Shown: piece after piece, positions 24,903 to 35,300 of the stretch
Layout: the number at the start of each line of letters is the position of its first letter
Position numbering within the stretch: the first letter of the stretch is position 1
Source: Olivibacter jilunii
Lineage (GTDB): Bacteria; Bacteroidota; Bacteroidia; Sphingobacteriales; Sphingobacteriaceae
Length of the DNA: 64,000 nucleotides
Direction: 5' to 3'
NCBI RefSeq assembly: GCF_900607235.1
Contig: NZ_LR027852.1
Coordinates: 372,001-436,000 of the forward strand
Program-made: the position numbers and the translations under genes
Notes under the pieces: generated by a model
The model's input: only the letters and a program-made list of their open reading frames with translations
What the model was told of the DNA's origin: nothing
Database searches by the model: none

Positions 24903-26414
24903 ATGGATACATTAGATGCTGTTAATCATTACAGACCAAAGGACTGGGCAGCAGTAGAACAGGATATCGAAAAAGCGGCTTCCGCATTTGAGGTTTACCG
25001 ATGTTTGTCAAATCAGTCGAGAGAGGGTTTCCTTCGACAGATCGCCATAGAACTTGCTAATGACCGCGAGAAGTTAATAGAAACCTGTAGTCGGGAATCT
25101 CATCTTCCTGAGGTTAGGCTCCACGGTGAATTGGATCGGACCTTATTTCAAATTCAGCTGTTTGCAGATCTGCTAAAAGAAGGATCTTGGGTCAATGCTA
25201 TTATCGATACGGCTATTCCCGATAGGACGCCTGTTGCAAAACCGGATATTCGACAGATGCAGGTTCCGCTAGGACCGGTTTGCGTTTACGGGGCAAGTAA
25301 TTTTCCTTTCGCATTCTCAGTAGCAGGTGGCGACACGATCTCGTCACTGGCTGCCGGTTGCCCGGTGCTCTATAAAGTTCATCCAAATCAACCGCAAACC
25401 GCGCAGCTAACCGCTGCATGTATCGCAAAAGCAGCACATAAGACAGGAATGCCTGACGGTGTTTTTGCCTCTTTATGGCTTACATCGCAAGCTATTGGAA
25501 TAAAGATCGTGAGCCATCCTTCAGTCAAAGCAGTCGGTTTCACGGGTTCTTATACAGGTGGTATGGCTTTATACGAAGCTGCTACGCGCCGCGCTGCTCC
25601 GATCCCTGTTTACGCAGAAATGAGTAGTATTAATCCTGTGTTTCTATTACCGGGTCGATTAGCTGAACAGGGTGAAAAAACAGCGGCGATGCTGGCCGCA
25701 TCCAATCTGCTTGGAGCTGGGCAATTTTGTACGAATCCCGGATTGCTCGTGTTGATTGATTCGGAAGATACGGCGAAATTTTTGAAATTTTATGCTGAGG
25801 AGCTTCAAGGACAATCGTTGCATCGTATGTTGAGTGCTGGCATTTATCAAGCTTATTGCGAGGGTATAGCACAGTTGAAAGCTGCAAAAGGAGCTTTTGT
25901 ACTTGCTGGTGGAAACGCAGAAGTAACGGATACCGAACAACCGGTGCCAACTGCGGTCCAAGTCAGTGGTAGCAATTTCCTTTCGCAGGCTTTATTCAGC
26001 AAGGAGTACTTTGGCCCGGCATCCATATTGGTAATTGCAGCAAACGAAGAAGAATTTCTACAAATTGCCGCTTCGTTAAGCGGACAGCTAACAGTTAGCG
26101 TATGGTGCACGGAGGAGGATACCAAAAACTTTAATAGACTTTTTCAGGTGTTGGAACAAAAGGCTGGCCGACTGATTATCAATGGTGCTCCAACGGGTGT
26201 GGAAGTGTGCCATGCTATGGTACACGGGGGGCCATTTCCAGCCACCACGGACGGCCGGAGTACCTCGGTTGGCACACAGGCAATTTACCGGTTTACACGG
26301 CCTGTTTCCTATCAAAATTATCCGCAATCTTTGTTGCCGACAGCGTTGCAAAACAAAAACCTGGAGTCTATTTGGCGCCATGTAAACGGACAGCTAACGA
26401 AAGCCGACATTTAA
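24903..26414 (+). CDS. Alpha-ketoglutaric semialdehyde dehydrogenase-type aldehyde dehydrogenase
   Basis: A 503-aa NAD(P)-dependent aldehyde dehydrogenase of the KGSADH / 2,5-dioxovalerate dehydrogenase subgroup. Catalytic Cys276 is in GAGQFCTNPG, general-base Glu239 in PVYAEMSSINP, and the cofactor segment GASNFPFAFSVAGGDT with K158 (YKVHPNQPQT) is characteristic; NP in place of the usual GQ after the Cys is a subgroup trait. No signal peptide, so cytosolic. The family oxidises alpha-ketoglutaric semialdehyde to 2-oxoglutarate at the end of oxidative pentose or hexarate pathways. This position fits a dehydratase upstream and an FAH-fold dehydratase downstream in the operon. Confidence 0.88.
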   Translation: MDTLDAVNHYRPKDWAAVEQDIEKAASAFEVYRCLSNQSREGFLRQIAIELANDREKLIETCSRESHLPEVRLHGELDRTLFQIQLFADLLKEGSWVNAIIDTAIPDRTPVAKPDIRQMQVPLGPVCVYGASNFPFAFSVAGGDTISSLAAGCPVLYKVHPNQPQTAQLTAACIAKAAHKTGMPDGVFASLWLTSQAIGIKIVSHPSVKAVGFTGSYTGGMALYEAATRRAAPIPVYAEMSSINPVFLLPGRLAEQGEKTAAMLAASNLLGAGQFCTNPGLLVLIDSEDTAKFLKFYAEELQGQSLHRMLSAGIYQAYCEGIAQLKAAKGAFVLAGGNAEVTDTEQPVPTAVQVSGSNFLSQALFSKEYFGPASILVIAANEEEFLQIAASLSGQLTVSVWCTEEDTKNFNRLFQVLEQKAGRLIINGAPTGVEVCHAMVHGGPFPATTDGRSTSVGTQAIYRFTRPVSYQNYPQSLLPTALQNKNLESIWRHVNGQLTKADI

Positions 26415-26494
26415 TGTTGATAACACGTATTGCTTATGAAATATCCATGTGGCACAGCTTACTCGAATACCGGCGAAAATAAAGTGGATATTCC

Positions 26495-26516
26495 ACCTGC
26501 CTGCCGGTAGGCAGGT
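26495..26516. repeat. REP-like palindromic hairpin
   Basis: acctgcct-gccggt-aggcaggt (26495-26516) has perfect 8-bp arms and a GC-rich loop. It lies in the 129-bp gap between the dehydrogenase and FAH genes and touches an in-frame ATG at 26517. GC-rich palindromes of this type recur in some Bacteroidota genomes as REP-like elements; only one copy was noticed here. Confidence 0.55.
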
Positions 26517-26543
26517 ATGGCCTTTAAAGATAAATATTTACAT

Positions 26544-27398
26544 ATGAACCTCTATAAAACGAAAACAGAAAACATATTGAAGGTAGACAATAGTTATCAT
26601 GTCATACCTGGCAACTGGGATCAGTTGATCAATAGACAGAATCTCTATGGCTATTTGAAATCACAGCTTAACACCGCACCCGCAATAGCAGAAGGAAAGG
26701 CTAAAAACTTATTGGAGGAAGGTGTTTTGCCGCCAATAGGTTCGCAGGAAGTCTGGGCAGCGGGTGTCACTTATTTAAGAAGTATGGAAGCAAGGATGGA
26801 AGAAGCGAAGGATTCCGGTGGGGCCGACCTGTATGATCGGGTATATCATGCCGAACGACCTGAGCTGTTTTTTAAAGCCTTCCCACACAAAGTCTCCGGA
26901 CATAAGGGAGCTGTCAGTATCAGGAAGGACTCCGTATGGAACGTTCCCGAACCCGAACTGACCTTGTTCATTAATTCATATGGAACTATAGAAGGTTACA
27001 CTGTTGGGAATGATATGAGCTCGCGTAGCATTGAGGGAGAAAATGCTCTGTACCTGCCACAGGCAAAGGTTTATGACCGAAGTGCTGCACTGGGGCCTTG
27101 TCTGTATATTCCTGCTTCACCGTTAGACCCTGGTACATTAATCGAAATGGATATCTTAAGGGAAGGAAAACTGATGTTCCGCGATTCGGTGGCAATAAGC
27201 CGAATAAAACGCCCCTTGACAGAGCTCGTGTCCTATCTTTACAGGGAATCTACATTCAAGGACGGCAGTTTTCTCATGACAGGTACCTGTTTAGTGCCCC
27301 CAAGTGATTTTACACTACTTCCGGAAGACGAAATTCTTATTACAATTGAACCGATTGGAACGTTGCGTAATACGGTTGCGTATAACCCATCCGTTTAG
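26544..27398 (+). CDS. Fumarylacetoacetate hydrolase (FAH) family protein
   Basis: A 284-aa FAH-fold enzyme. The metal ligands are visible as E136 and E138 in VPEPELTLF and D157 in VGNDMSSRS, plus the lid segment [13 protein letters not shown] use the ATG at 26544, as the upstream ATG at 26517 abuts the hairpin. FAH-fold members include 2-keto-3-deoxy-D-arabinonate dehydratase, which makes alpha-ketoglutaric semialdehyde, the substrate of the dehydrogenase encoded just upstream. That reaction is therefore the best guess from context. A hydrolase or decarboxylase of a diketo acid is the alternative. No signal peptide, so cytosolic. Confidence 0.85.
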   Translation: MNLYKTKTENILKVDNSYHVIPGNWDQLINRQNLYGYLKSQLNTAPAIAEGKAKNLLEEGVLPPIGSQEVWAAGVTYLRSMEARMEEAKDSGGADLYDRVYHAERPELFFKAFPHKVSGHKGAVSIRKDSVWNVPEPELTLFINSYGTIEGYTVGNDMSSRSIEGENALYLPQAKVYDRSAALGPCLYIPASPLDPGTLIEMDILREGKLMFRDSVAISRIKRPLTELVSYLYRESTFKDGSFLMTGTCLVPPSDFTLLPEDEILITIEPIGTLRNTVAYNPSV

Positions 27399-27594
27399 CA
27401 CATAGTATCTTATTATTTTACTTAGGCAATTCGTGGTTTCTGATTTTATAAGTGTCAAAACGATACTTAATAAAACGACCACCTGCCTCCGTAATTAGCA
27501 AAGCATAAACCTCATTGAATCAATCTTAAAGGATCTCCTCTTTTTGTTTGTCCTTCTAGGTTAAACCTCCACAATATTATAAACCAATTTAAAA

Positions 27595-30500
27595 ATGATG
27601 AATAACAGTAACATTAAACAAAGAAACCGACTTCCTATAGGGGATAGGGTGTCGGTTTTTCTCAAGGTGCTCACCATGGTGGGCATGATGGGAATTATTC
27701 CTGCCTTTTTGCAGGGACAAGAAAAACCGGTACGCGGTCAGGTAAGGGATTCTGAAAGTACACCCTTGGAAGGAGTTACCGTACAGGTTAAGGGCACCCG
27801 AACCGCAACGGCGACCAATGCAAATGGCAATTTCAGTATCAACGCATCCAATGGCGATATTTTGGTGTTTTCATTGATCGGATACCAGCCACGGGAATTA
27901 ACGCTGCAGAACCAAATGGTAGTTAACATACAATTAACCGCCGAATCAAGGAGCATGGAGGAGGTTGTCGTTACAGCGCTTGGGATTAAGAAAGAATCAA
28001 AGAAACTAGGTTATTCGGCGGAGACGGTTAAACGCCAGGATTTGCTACAGAACAGAACAGTCAATGTAATGGAGTCTTTGGAAGGCAAGGTTGCTGGATT
28101 GGATATATCTCCGCCAGCTGCCGGTGCCGGATCCAGTACTAAAATACGCTTACGGGGGCAATCAGCGTTTGCGGGTGCTGCAAACTCTCCTCTCATTGTG
28201 ATCAATGGACTACCGATGGATCAGGGAGCCCGTAGTTCGAACGGATGGCAACCAGCTTACGATCTCGGCGATAACATGCAGCAGATTAACCCGGACGATA
28301 TTGAAAGTATGACTGTCTTGAAAGGTGCTACGGCTGCAGCGATATACGGCTCTCGAGCTGCTAACGGTGCAATTATTATTACCACGAAAAATGGTCAACG
28401 TGATCAAGGGATAGGTATCGAATATACGTCAAATTTCACGGTTAATAGCGTGTTGGACTTTACTGATTTTCAACAGGAATTCGGCCAGGGACAGGGTGGA
28501 CAGCGACCTACGGATGTGGGTAGCGCTATTTCAACAGGTATGTTAGGCTGGGGGAGTAGGATGGACGGAGAGCCAATTGTCAATTTTGATGGGGTTATGC
28601 GTCCGTACGCACCAAACCCAAATCGCATCAAGGAGTTCTACAGGGATGGTACAGTGTTCACTAATACCGTTGCGTTGTCAGGGGGGAGTGATAAAGGTAA
28701 TTTCAGAGCATCTTTTTCCAATTCAGGCGCAAAAGGCATTACCCCCGCACCCGATAATCGGTATACGAAACGCATCTTCAATTTGGGTCTAAATCACGAT
28801 CTAACTAAAAAGCTGCATTTCTCCTTCAACGCGAATTACACAAAAGAGAATAATGAGAATCCACCACAAGTCGGGGCACAGGGGCCGGGAGCACCCAACT
28901 TTCTCACCCGAATGTCTACATCTATCCCGCTTGCAGCCTTTCGGGAGAGCGCAGTTGCCGAAAATGGAACCGAGCGACAGACGTCCGGATTTCAAGGCAC
29001 CTTATTGAACCCCTATTTTGCCAAAGGCAGGGAGTTTATCCTAAACGATCGGGATCGCTTTCTCGGAACAGCAACCTTGCGATATGATGTTATGGATTGG
29101 TTATATGTGCAAGGAAGATATAATTACGATTATTCCGTTTCTAAGCTTGAATTTAATACGCCTACCGGAAGAGGAACTTCTACACCATTTAACAATAACG
29201 GGCAAGGACCAGGTTTTAATGGGATGTATCATATTGAGCAGGCGAAAGGTACCGAAATAAATACAGACTTTCTTGTAGGTGCAAGTAAGGAATTCGGCGA
29301 TTTTTCAATTGATTTAAGCGTCGGGGGAAATATTTTTAAACGCGATGTCGGAACTTTTATTGATGAAGTAGAGGATTTTACGGTTAGGGACCTCTATTCT
29401 ATTCAAAACGGCATTAATAAAACGATTAATAACTATACCATCTTTCGTGATCAAACCAATTCGCTCTACGCATTTGCAGAATTCGGGTATAAAGGCATGC
29501 TATACGTTAATTTGACAGGTCGGCAGGATTGGTTTTCCGTGTTGAACCCAGAGGCGAACAGCGAGTTTTATCCATCGGTATCCGGTAGTTTCATTTTTTC
29601 TGAACTAATGAAGGAGCAGTCGTGGCTTTCTTATGGTAAGCTAAGAGGATCATGGGCCCAAGTAGGTAGTGCTAATGGAATCCCTCCTTTTTCCAACCAT
29701 CTTTTTTATGATATATTACCTAATCAGTTACATGGAAGGACATTGGGTACCATATTAGGTACGCGCTCGCCGAATGCGTTATTGAGACCTTTCAGTGTCG
29801 AAGAACGAGAACTTGGTCTTGAGTTGAGGTTCTTTGATAGCCGGTTAAGTTTTGATATCGCTGCTTATGAAAAAGTGACAACCGATCAGATTTTACCCGT
29901 ACAAATTTCGAATGCCTCAGGTTATACAGATACGCAGCAAAATGTCGGTTCGCTGCAAAATCGGGGTATGGAGTTTATGTTAGAAGTAATCCCTGTGAAG
30001 CGGGATAATTTCCGATGGACAAGTTCCTTCAACGCATCATTAAATACTACGAAGGTGCTGTCTATCGCTCCCGGTACTGACCGATTTGTAGCTCAACGTT
30101 TCGAAGGAAATGAATTTATTGGAGCCTTGGTGTATGAGGTAGGATTACCCTTGAATCAGCTGTCAGCCAATACCTATCTAAGAAACGAAAATGGGGAAAT
30201 ACTTTTGAATGATAACGGACGTCTGCTTCAGGGACCGGTTGTAAATTTTGGAAGCGCCCTTCCAAAATGGGTTGGTGGTTGGACCAACACCTTTACCTAT
30301 AAGAACCTGAGTCTTTCCATGCACTTCGATTTCAAAGCGGGAGGAAAGGTTTTGTCCTCAAGCGCCTTGAACGGCTTGCGACAAGGGCACACCAAGGCAT
30401 CACTGATTGGTCGCCGCGAAGGCGAAAATGGTGTTGTATTTGATGGTGTGTACCGGAATGGCGAAAAAAATACAATTGCAGTTAACCCTCAAGACTTTTA

Positions 30501-30795
30501 TACGGATTATCGCAACCTACAGATTGCAGATCCTTTTATTTTCAAATCTGACTTTATTAAGTTCAGAAACATTGCGCTAACCTATAACTTAAGTGACTAT
30601 GTGAAAAATAAATTCGGTTTCATCAAAGGTCTTACGTTGACGGCTTCGTGTCGAAATGTCGCACTTTTATATAAGGACTTACCAGACTATGATCCCGAGG
30701 CGTTCGCCTCTTCGGGCGACAATCGAGTGGGGTATGAGCAAGCAACCGTGCCCACGACACGAAATTATGCTTTCAACTTAAACATTATATTCTAA
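27595..30795 (+). CDS. SusC/RagA-family TonB-linked outer-membrane transporter
   Basis: A 1066-aa TonB-dependent porin. It has a long signal region (about residues 1-42, ending FLQGQ), a regulatory beta-sandwich (VRGQVRDSESTPLEGVTVQVKG), the SusC motif EEVVVTALGIKKESKKLGYS in its 'TALGI' variant, a plug with VLKGATAAAIYGSRAANGAII, and a barrel ending LNIIF. The TALGI type usually pairs with SusD-like_2 proteins, as here (30801, 5-bp gap). No clear promoter was found in the 196-bp gap upstream, so it may be co-transcribed with the sugar-acid operon and import its oligomeric or acidic substrate. Confidence 0.95.
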   Translation: MMNNSNIKQRNRLPIGDRVSVFLKVLTMVGMMGIIPAFLQGQEKPVRGQVRDSESTPLEGVTVQVKGTRTATATNANGNFSINASNGDILVFSLIGYQPRELTLQNQMVVNIQLTAESRSMEEVVVTALGIKKESKKLGYSAETVKRQDLLQNRTVNVMESLEGKVAGLDISPPAAGAGSSTKIRLRGQSAFAGAANSPLIVINGLPMDQGARSSNGWQPAYDLGDNMQQINPDDIESMTVLKGATAAAIYGSRAANGAIIITTKNGQRDQGIGIEYTSNFTVNSVLDFTDFQQEFGQGQGGQRPTDVGSAISTGMLGWGSRMDGEPIVNFDGVMRPYAPNPNRIKEFYRDGTVFTNTVALSGGSDKGNFRASFSNSGAKGITPAPDNRYTKRIFNLGLNHDLTKKLHFSFNANYTKENNENPPQVGAQGPGAPNFLTRMSTSIPLAAFRESAVAENGTERQTSGFQGTLLNPYFAKGREFILNDRDRFLGTATLRYDVMDWLYVQGRYNYDYSVSKLEFNTPTGRGTSTPFNNNGQGPGFNGMYHIEQAKGTEINTDFLVGASKEFGDFSIDLSVGGNIFKRDVGTFIDEVEDFTVRDLYSIQNGINKTINNYTIFRDQTNSLYAFAEFGYKGMLYVNLTGRQDWFSVLNPEANSEFYPSVSGSFIFSELMKEQSWLSYGKLRGSWAQVGSANGIPPFSNHLFYDILPNQLHGRTLGTILGTRSPNALLRPFSVEERELGLELRFFDSRLSFDIAAYEKVTTDQILPVQISNASGYTDTQQNVGSLQNRGMEFMLEVIPVKRDNFRWTSSFNASLNTTKVLSIAPGTDRFVAQRFEGNEFIGALVYEVGLPLNQLSANTYLRNENGEILLNDNGRLLQGPVVNFGSALPKWVGGWTNTFTYKNLSLSMHFDFKAGGKVLSSSALNGLRQGHTKASLIGRREGENGVVFDGVYRNGEKNTIAVNPQDFYTDYRNLQIADPFIFKSDFIKFRNIALTYNLSDYVKNKFGFIKGLTLTASCRNVALLYKDLPDYDPEAFASSGDNRVGYEQATVPTTRNYAFNLNIIF

Positions 30796-30800
30796 CCATC

Positions 30801-32339
30801 ATGAAAAAGATAAAATATTTAACCCTTTTAGGAACGATATGTTGGGCGTTAAGCGGGTGCGATAAGAATTTTGAAACAGTAAATACCAACGAATATGGAG
30901 TAACCAATATCGATCCGGCCCTGTTGTTTTCCAATGCCGAAAGGTTAACTCATGTTGGCGCTTGGGAAGGCGAGCAAACCATTGTTCAACAGTTTGTGAA
31001 TGCATATAACCTGGGCGCCACAGCAGGTTTCAATTTCAATGAAGACAATAACAATTTCAATATCCCAAAGTGGAATAGTTGTTATGAGAATGCGGTTAAA
31101 TTGTTAGTTGAAGCCATTCAAATAGCGCAAGAGATGCCAGCGCGAGTCAATTTGATGAGCATGATGCGCATATGGAAAGCTTATGTATTTATGACCTTGG
31201 TGGATACTTATGGGGATGTACCATATAGCGAGGCCGGAAAAGCCTATCAGCAGATTATTTTTTACCCAATTTACGATGACGACAGGGCAATCTATGAAGA
31301 CCTTTATAATGAATTGAAATCCGCTATTGCGAGTATGGACCCGGCAGCTGATTACGTTACTGAAGATTTTTTCTATGGAGCCACGGGCTCAGCTGCAGCA
31401 CAAGTTGCAAAATGGCAACGTTTGGGAAACTCGTTATTGTTGCGACTTGGAATGCGCTATACAAAAGTTGATCCGGAAAAAGCCCGCTCAATCGTGCAAG
31501 AGGCGGTTGATGGTGGTGTGATGCAATCGAATGAGGATGATGCCTATATGGTCTTTACAAATGCCTACAACAGTACACTTAACGATGGGCCGGTTGTGAA
31601 TGCCTACTATTATTACTTGGCGGAACCCTTCGTCAATCAATTAAAGTCCACCGAAGATCCCCGCGCTAAGTATATTGCGGGTAAATATGCGGACCCGAAT
31701 GCCGTACTTAGTTCGGTACCCGACGTAACGCTTGCTAACCAGTTCGGATTTCCTGTCGGTTATGATCAAAATAACGTGGCTCAACATCCAAATTTCCGTG
31801 GTCGGGCAGGTACAGGCTTTAATTATTCACAGCTTAATTATGCTATTATCGGCAATCCATTCGCGCCTCTTTTTTATATCACGCATTCGCAAACAAAATT
31901 GTTGATGGCCGAAGCGGCCCATCGTAATTGGATAAATGGTTCGGCACAAGCCTATTATGAAGAAGGGATTCGTGCCAGCATGGATCAGTGGTCGCTCTAT
32001 CCAAACACACCTGATAACGCGATTAGCGAGCAGGAAAAGGAGAGCTATATTAATCATCCGCAAGTTGTATTTAACACAGCTAATGCATTGGAACTTATCA
32101 ATACGCAATATTGGATCTCCAATATAGGAAATGGAACCGAATCCTTTGCAAACTTTCGAAGGAGTGGTTTTCCAGCATTGACACCTAATCGATATAATAA
32201 TAACCTTAACGGTGGTTTTGTAAGGCGCATGGCTTATCCAGACGATGAAATGTCAGAGAATCCAACGAATTATCAAGCTGCGGTTGCTGCCATGGGAGGC
32301 GATAATTTATCGGTTCGCGTATTCTGGGACATCGAATAA
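30801..32339 (+). CDS. SusD-like_2 family outer-membrane lipoprotein
   Basis: A 512-aa lipoprotein. Lipobox LSGC puts the lipidated residue at C20. It belongs to the SusD-like_2 subgroup ('SusD/RagB nutrient-binding'), recognised by an early TNEYGVTNIDPALLFSNA segment, FMTLVDTYGDVPYSEAG, RLGNSLLLRLGMRY and a late FRRSGFPALTPNRYNNN. It forms the lid of the porin encoded 5 bp upstream. The gene is followed by a bidirectional hairpin and is convergent with the hybrid sensor. Confidence 0.95.
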   Translation: MKKIKYLTLLGTICWALSGCDKNFETVNTNEYGVTNIDPALLFSNAERLTHVGAWEGEQTIVQQFVNAYNLGATAGFNFNEDNNNFNIPKWNSCYENAVKLLVEAIQIAQEMPARVNLMSMMRIWKAYVFMTLVDTYGDVPYSEAGKAYQQIIFYPIYDDDRAIYEDLYNELKSAIASMDPAADYVTEDFFYGATGSAAAQVAKWQRLGNSLLLRLGMRYTKVDPEKARSIVQEAVDGGVMQSNEDDAYMVFTNAYNSTLNDGPVVNAYYYYLAEPFVNQLKSTEDPRAKYIAGKYADPNAVLSSVPDVTLANQFGFPVGYDQNNVAQHPNFRGRAGTGFNYSQLNYAIIGNPFAPLFYITHSQTKLLMAEAAHRNWINGSAQAYYEEGIRASMDQWSLYPNTPDNAISEQEKESYINHPQVVFNTANALELINTQYWISNIGNGTESFANFRRSGFPALTPNRYNNNLNGGFVRRMAYPDDEMSENPTNYQAAVAAMGGDNLSVRVFWDIE

Positions 32340-32345
32340 AAATAT

Positions 32346-32387
32346 ACGTCATCAGACTTGCAGCGTTTATGCGAAGTCTGATGACGT
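32346..32387. terminator. Hairpin between convergent susD and hybrid sensor genes
   Basis: The arms acgtcatcagactt (32346-32359) and exact complement (32374-32387) make a perfect 14-bp stem. An A-run (32338-32342) gives a U-tract to the minus-strand message; on the plus side T residues come only at 32401. Probably a shared terminator. Confidence 0.7.
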
Positions 32388-32393
32388 TACATA

Positions 32394-35300
32394 TTACGTA
32401 TTTTTCTGCATGGCAAACTCCTTGGGTACGAGGCCATAAAGCGTCTTAAAGGCAAGCGAGAAACTATTAACATCGTTGTATCCAACGGCATAGGCTACTT
32501 CAGATACCGTTAGTTTTTTAGAGCTTAGTAAAGCGGCTGCCTGTTTCAGACGGATGCTTTTTATCAGGTCTTTGGTTGTTAAATGTGTAAGTTCTTTCAA
32601 TTTTCGATGTAGGTGCACTCGGCTAATGCCAATTTCAGATGCAATCATTTCCACACTTAAAGAAGGATTAGCGATGTGCTCTTCAATTAGTTGGTGCACT
32701 TTCTCTAATAATTTCTCATCCGAGCTCTTCAGATTGACTTTTGAAATATAGGTGCCTTGCAAATGTGCCTCACGTTCATTAACACGAACAATCTCCCGGT
32801 TTCTAAGTAAACTCTTAATGTTTTCAGTCAGAACATCCATATTAAATGGTTTAACGATATAGAGGTCTGCCCCCAGTCCCAAACCCTGTAATTGGTGATT
32901 GTCTTCGCCTTTTGCTGTCAGAAGTACAATCGGTACATGATGCGTCAGCGGATTTTCACGTATTTTTTTGCAAAGGATCATTCCATCCATAATAGGCATC
33001 ATAACATCGCTGATTACCAAGTCAGGAACCGCATTTAACATACTTTTATAAGCGTCTTCGCCATTGGCATAGGTGTTAACCAAATAAGCCGGAGAAAGCT
33101 CTCGTCTCAAAAACTCACGGATATCAATATCATCATCTACAACAAGGATCCGTTTAGCAGTTTTAGCTATCTTTCTTCTTTTTCCGAAGGGCGAAGTTAA
33201 TACAAATGGTTGTGGGCGATTGCCAGGCGTATGTTCTTTAATATGTACGGTACTTTCTTGATCCGAATCGAGTGGGATTTCAATGACAAAGGCATAACCC
33301 CAATCCGCGATGTTTTCTACACGGATACTCCCTTTATGCATTTCCACCAGCTGCCGTGTTAAGTGCAATCCGATGCCCGTACTATATCCCTGATAAGTTT
33401 TTGAATTTTCCGCTTGATAGAAGCAGTTGAAGATACGTTCAAATTCATCATCGTTTAATAGCTGACCTGAGTCAGCGATCTCAATGCGAAGCATTGATGG
33501 TATATCCGGCACAGCGCTATGTTTTTTTGTTATAGTCATTCGGATTTTGCCATCATTCGGTGTAAATTTACAAGCATTTGATAGGAGGTTAATCAACACT
33601 TTATCAAAATTGCGCGTGTCAACTTGCGCATATATCTTATTAGACTGATTGAATACTTGAAATTTTATCCCTTTAATTGTAAATTCCTCATTGAATAAGG
33701 AAGATACAGATTTAACAAAACCGACCATTTCCACACGGGTAATGTTTAAATTCATTTGACCGTTTTCAATTTTTCGAATATCCATTAGTTGGTTGACCAG
33801 GTCCAACATCCTTTGAATATTATGGTCGATAATCCGATACAGACCATCATGATTGCTCACCTCTGTTCGGGCTAAAAGTTTCTTTAGCGGGTTTATAACT
33901 AATGTTAAAGGAGTTCTGATTTCGTGTGCAATATGTATGAAAAACTGAAGTTTTGCCTCATTGATTTCTTCGGCATGACGATGGGCCAACATTTGTTTTT
34001 TAAACCGTTGCCGATTTTGCAACGTTTTAAAAATCCACAAGGCACTAAGTATGGTGAACAATGCGTACAGGATTTTAGCAGGAAAAGATAGAAACCACAC
34101 TGGATTTATTATAATTTGAGCTTGCTGTATAGGTGAATAAGTTTCATTAACTTTTGCTCGATAGCGCAAGAGATGTTTACCTGTTTCTAAGTGGTCAAAA
34201 GTAACACGATTCAAGCCTGGTCTCAGTGTGATCCAATCATTATCATTTATCTGATATTCAAATTGTACGCGTTCGGACTGGCTGAAATCCATGGTTGAAA
34301 ACTCAACGGTGAAAGAGTTGTCGTTATGTGCTAAATTAAATACCGTAGCCTTTGTAATCACTGTATCAATTATTTGGTATCTACCCGATTTCATCCCTTT
34401 TTTTACTGCTTTGTCATGGATGTAAAAATCTACAATATTGACAGACAGTGATTTTGGGCGCACCTCAATTTCCAACGGATTGAAATAAGATATACCGTTT
34501 ATTCCACCAAAATATAACTCTCCAGCTGTAGAACGTAAGGAGGCCCCTCTTGTAAATTCATTGCCTTGCAGCCCGTCATCTGAATAGAAATTGATGAAAC
34601 GGTTATCGTGGATGTCCATTTTGGCTAATCCACGATTTGTGCTTAACCAGAGATTACCTTGTGAGTCTATTTCAATCGCATAAACGGTATTACTAGGGAG
34701 TCCATGGTCAATCTGATAGTGGCGAGTTTTTCCGGTCTCCATATCTAAACGCATTAGGCCCTTTGAAGTTCCGACCCATAAATTACCTCGTTGATCATCC
34801 AACAATGAATATACGACACTACCGGCAAAGAGCTTGTCGGTGCCGAAAGTGGAAATAAAGCTTTCATCACTGAGATCTAAACAGGCCAATCCGTCATAGG
34901 TACCAATATATAACTTGTCTGATGGCGCAATAAGTAAGCAATTGATCCAGTTGTTGGGCAGATAACCTTTTCCTAGATAGGGAGTTTTAGACTTGACGAA
35001 GCAGAGGTTTTTTATAGCACCGGATTTTTTTTCCAGGCAAAACAATCCTGCACCCATACTTCCGATCCACAATCGGCGCCGTTTATCTTCACAAATGCTG
35101 TGAATCAGCTCCACATGATCCCCATTTTTATCCGTTAATCCGGGTATCGCTCGGCAAATACCGGTTCGGCGATTTAAATTGATAAGCCCTTCCTTACTTC
35201 CACCTAACCAAAAATCGCCGTCGCTGTCTTCAAATATCGCCATAATAGACGAAGGAGGTTGGCACTGGCTGATGGCTTTATACCGTGTACTTTTCGTACG

